From NCBI GenBank assembly GCA_026983815.1, contig JALSTJ010000360.1, positions 1-8,204 on the forward strand: DNA of 8,204 nt. The letters are read 5' to 3'. A model generated the notes under the pieces. It did no database searches, was not told the origin of the DNA, and was given only the letters and a program-made list of their open reading frames with translations. Below, in pieces: positions 7,730 to 8,204 of the stretch. Position 1 is the first letter of the stretch. Each line of letters starts with the position of its first letter. This DNA is from Flavobacteriales bacterium (GTDB taxonomy: Bacteria > Bacteroidota > Bacteroidia > Flavobacteriales > Flavobacteriaceae). The position numbers were made by a program, and so were the translations under genes.

Positions 7730-8204
7730 ATGAAAATAAAGATTACAAGACAAACCAAAGCCGGAATAATAGCTATCATTGCATTGTCTTTGTTTATTTG
7801 GGGATTTAATTACCTGAAAGGAAAGGATATTCTGAAAAAATATAATACTTATTATGCAGTTTTGGATAATGTGGAAGGGGTGGTAAAATCAACTCCTGTA
7901 ACGCTCAAAGGAATTCCAATTGGGACCGTTGAAGATTTGGAATTTACTCCCAATATGCAAAACACCGTGATGGTACTCAATATTGATAGTGATTTTAAAT
8001 TTACCAAAAGTAGCAAAGTCAAAATCTACGGAGGGAATATTATGGGTGGTAAAAGTGTGGCTATTGTTCCTGAAGATGGCAATCGGATTGCCAAAGACGG
8101 AGACACCTTACAGGTGATGAAAACCCCGGGAATGTTCGATTTGGTTAATGAAAAATTAGATCCTTTGCAAAATAAACTTTTGAGTTCATTAACTTCTTTG
8201 GACT
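7730..8204 (+). CDS. MlaD/MCE-family lipid transport protein, N-terminal part
   Basis: MCE proteins are the periplasmic substrate-binding subunits of lipid ABC transporters (Mla type) that move phospholipids between inner and outer membranes. I translated 158 codons from the ATG at 7730 with no stop before the right edge. A short basic N-terminus (MKIKITRQTK) precedes one membrane anchor (about 11-26, AGIIAIIALSLFIWGF). The MCE domain spans about 38-118: YYAVLDNVEGVVKSTPVTLKG, then IPIGTVEDL, and SKVKIYGGNIMGGKSVAIVP. From about 133 the sequence (FDLVNEKLDPLQNKLLSSL) enters the helical region that follows MCE domains. I expect roughly another 150-200 residues outside the window. The 51-base gap to the amidase holds no terminator and no perfect promoter, which supports one operon. 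Whether ATPase and permease genes are nearby cannot be seen. Confidence 0.9.
   Translation, partial: MKIKITRQTKAGIIAIIALSLFIWGFNYLKGKDILKKYNTYYAVLDNVEGVVKSTPVTLKGIPIGTVEDLEFTPNMQNTVMVLNIDSDFKFTKSSKVKIYGGNIMGGKSVAIVPEDGNRIAKDGDTLQVMKTPGMFDLVNEKLDPLQNKLLSSLTSLD

Overview
This AT-rich window comes from a member of the Bacteroidota, most likely a Flavobacteriia-type organism. The evidence is a secreted protease with a type IX secretion (T9SS) C-terminal sorting domain, an LptD of Bacteroidota type, Bacteroidota-style promoters (TTTG, about 19 bases, TAnnTTTG), and start codons with AT-rich leaders and no Shine-Dalgarno sequence. Genus and species cannot be read from the sequence.

Layout, left to right: (1) bases 1-962, minus strand: the N-terminal 320 codons of the alpha subunit of an indolepyruvate:ferredoxin oxidoreductase (IorA type), cut by the window edge. 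(2) 963-1095: a short spacer with a strong rho-independent terminator for the gene to its right. (3) 1096-3768, minus strand: an 890-residue secreted zinc metalloprotease with a signal peptide, propeptide, reprolysin-like catalytic domain, two beta-sandwich-like regions, a proprotein-convertase P domain and a T9SS sorting domain. It has its own clear promoter at 3800-3829. (4) 3890-6532, minus strand: lptD, the outer-membrane LPS translocon. (5) A compact divergent control region around 6490-6577. (6) 6578-7678, plus strand: an N-acetylmuramoyl-L-alanine amidase (Amidase_3) with a SPOR-like C-terminus. (7) 7730-8204, plus strand: the start of an MlaD/MCE-family lipid-transport protein, cut by the right edge.

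The right half is an envelope-biogenesis neighbourhood: LPS delivery to the outer membrane (LptD), peptidoglycan cleavage (amidase) and lipid shuttling between membranes (MCE protein). The last two are probably one operon. The protease and the oxidoreductase look like separate transcription units (extracellular proteolysis, and fermentation of aromatic amino acid-derived 2-oxoacids).

I saw no mobile element, CRISPR array, RNA gene or evident novel system. The most interesting points are the interlocked lptD/amidase promoters, which also argue against the upstream TTG start for lptD, an LptD without cysteines, and a possible cysteine-switch residue in the protease propeptide. There is no gene-free stretch above about 135 bases.
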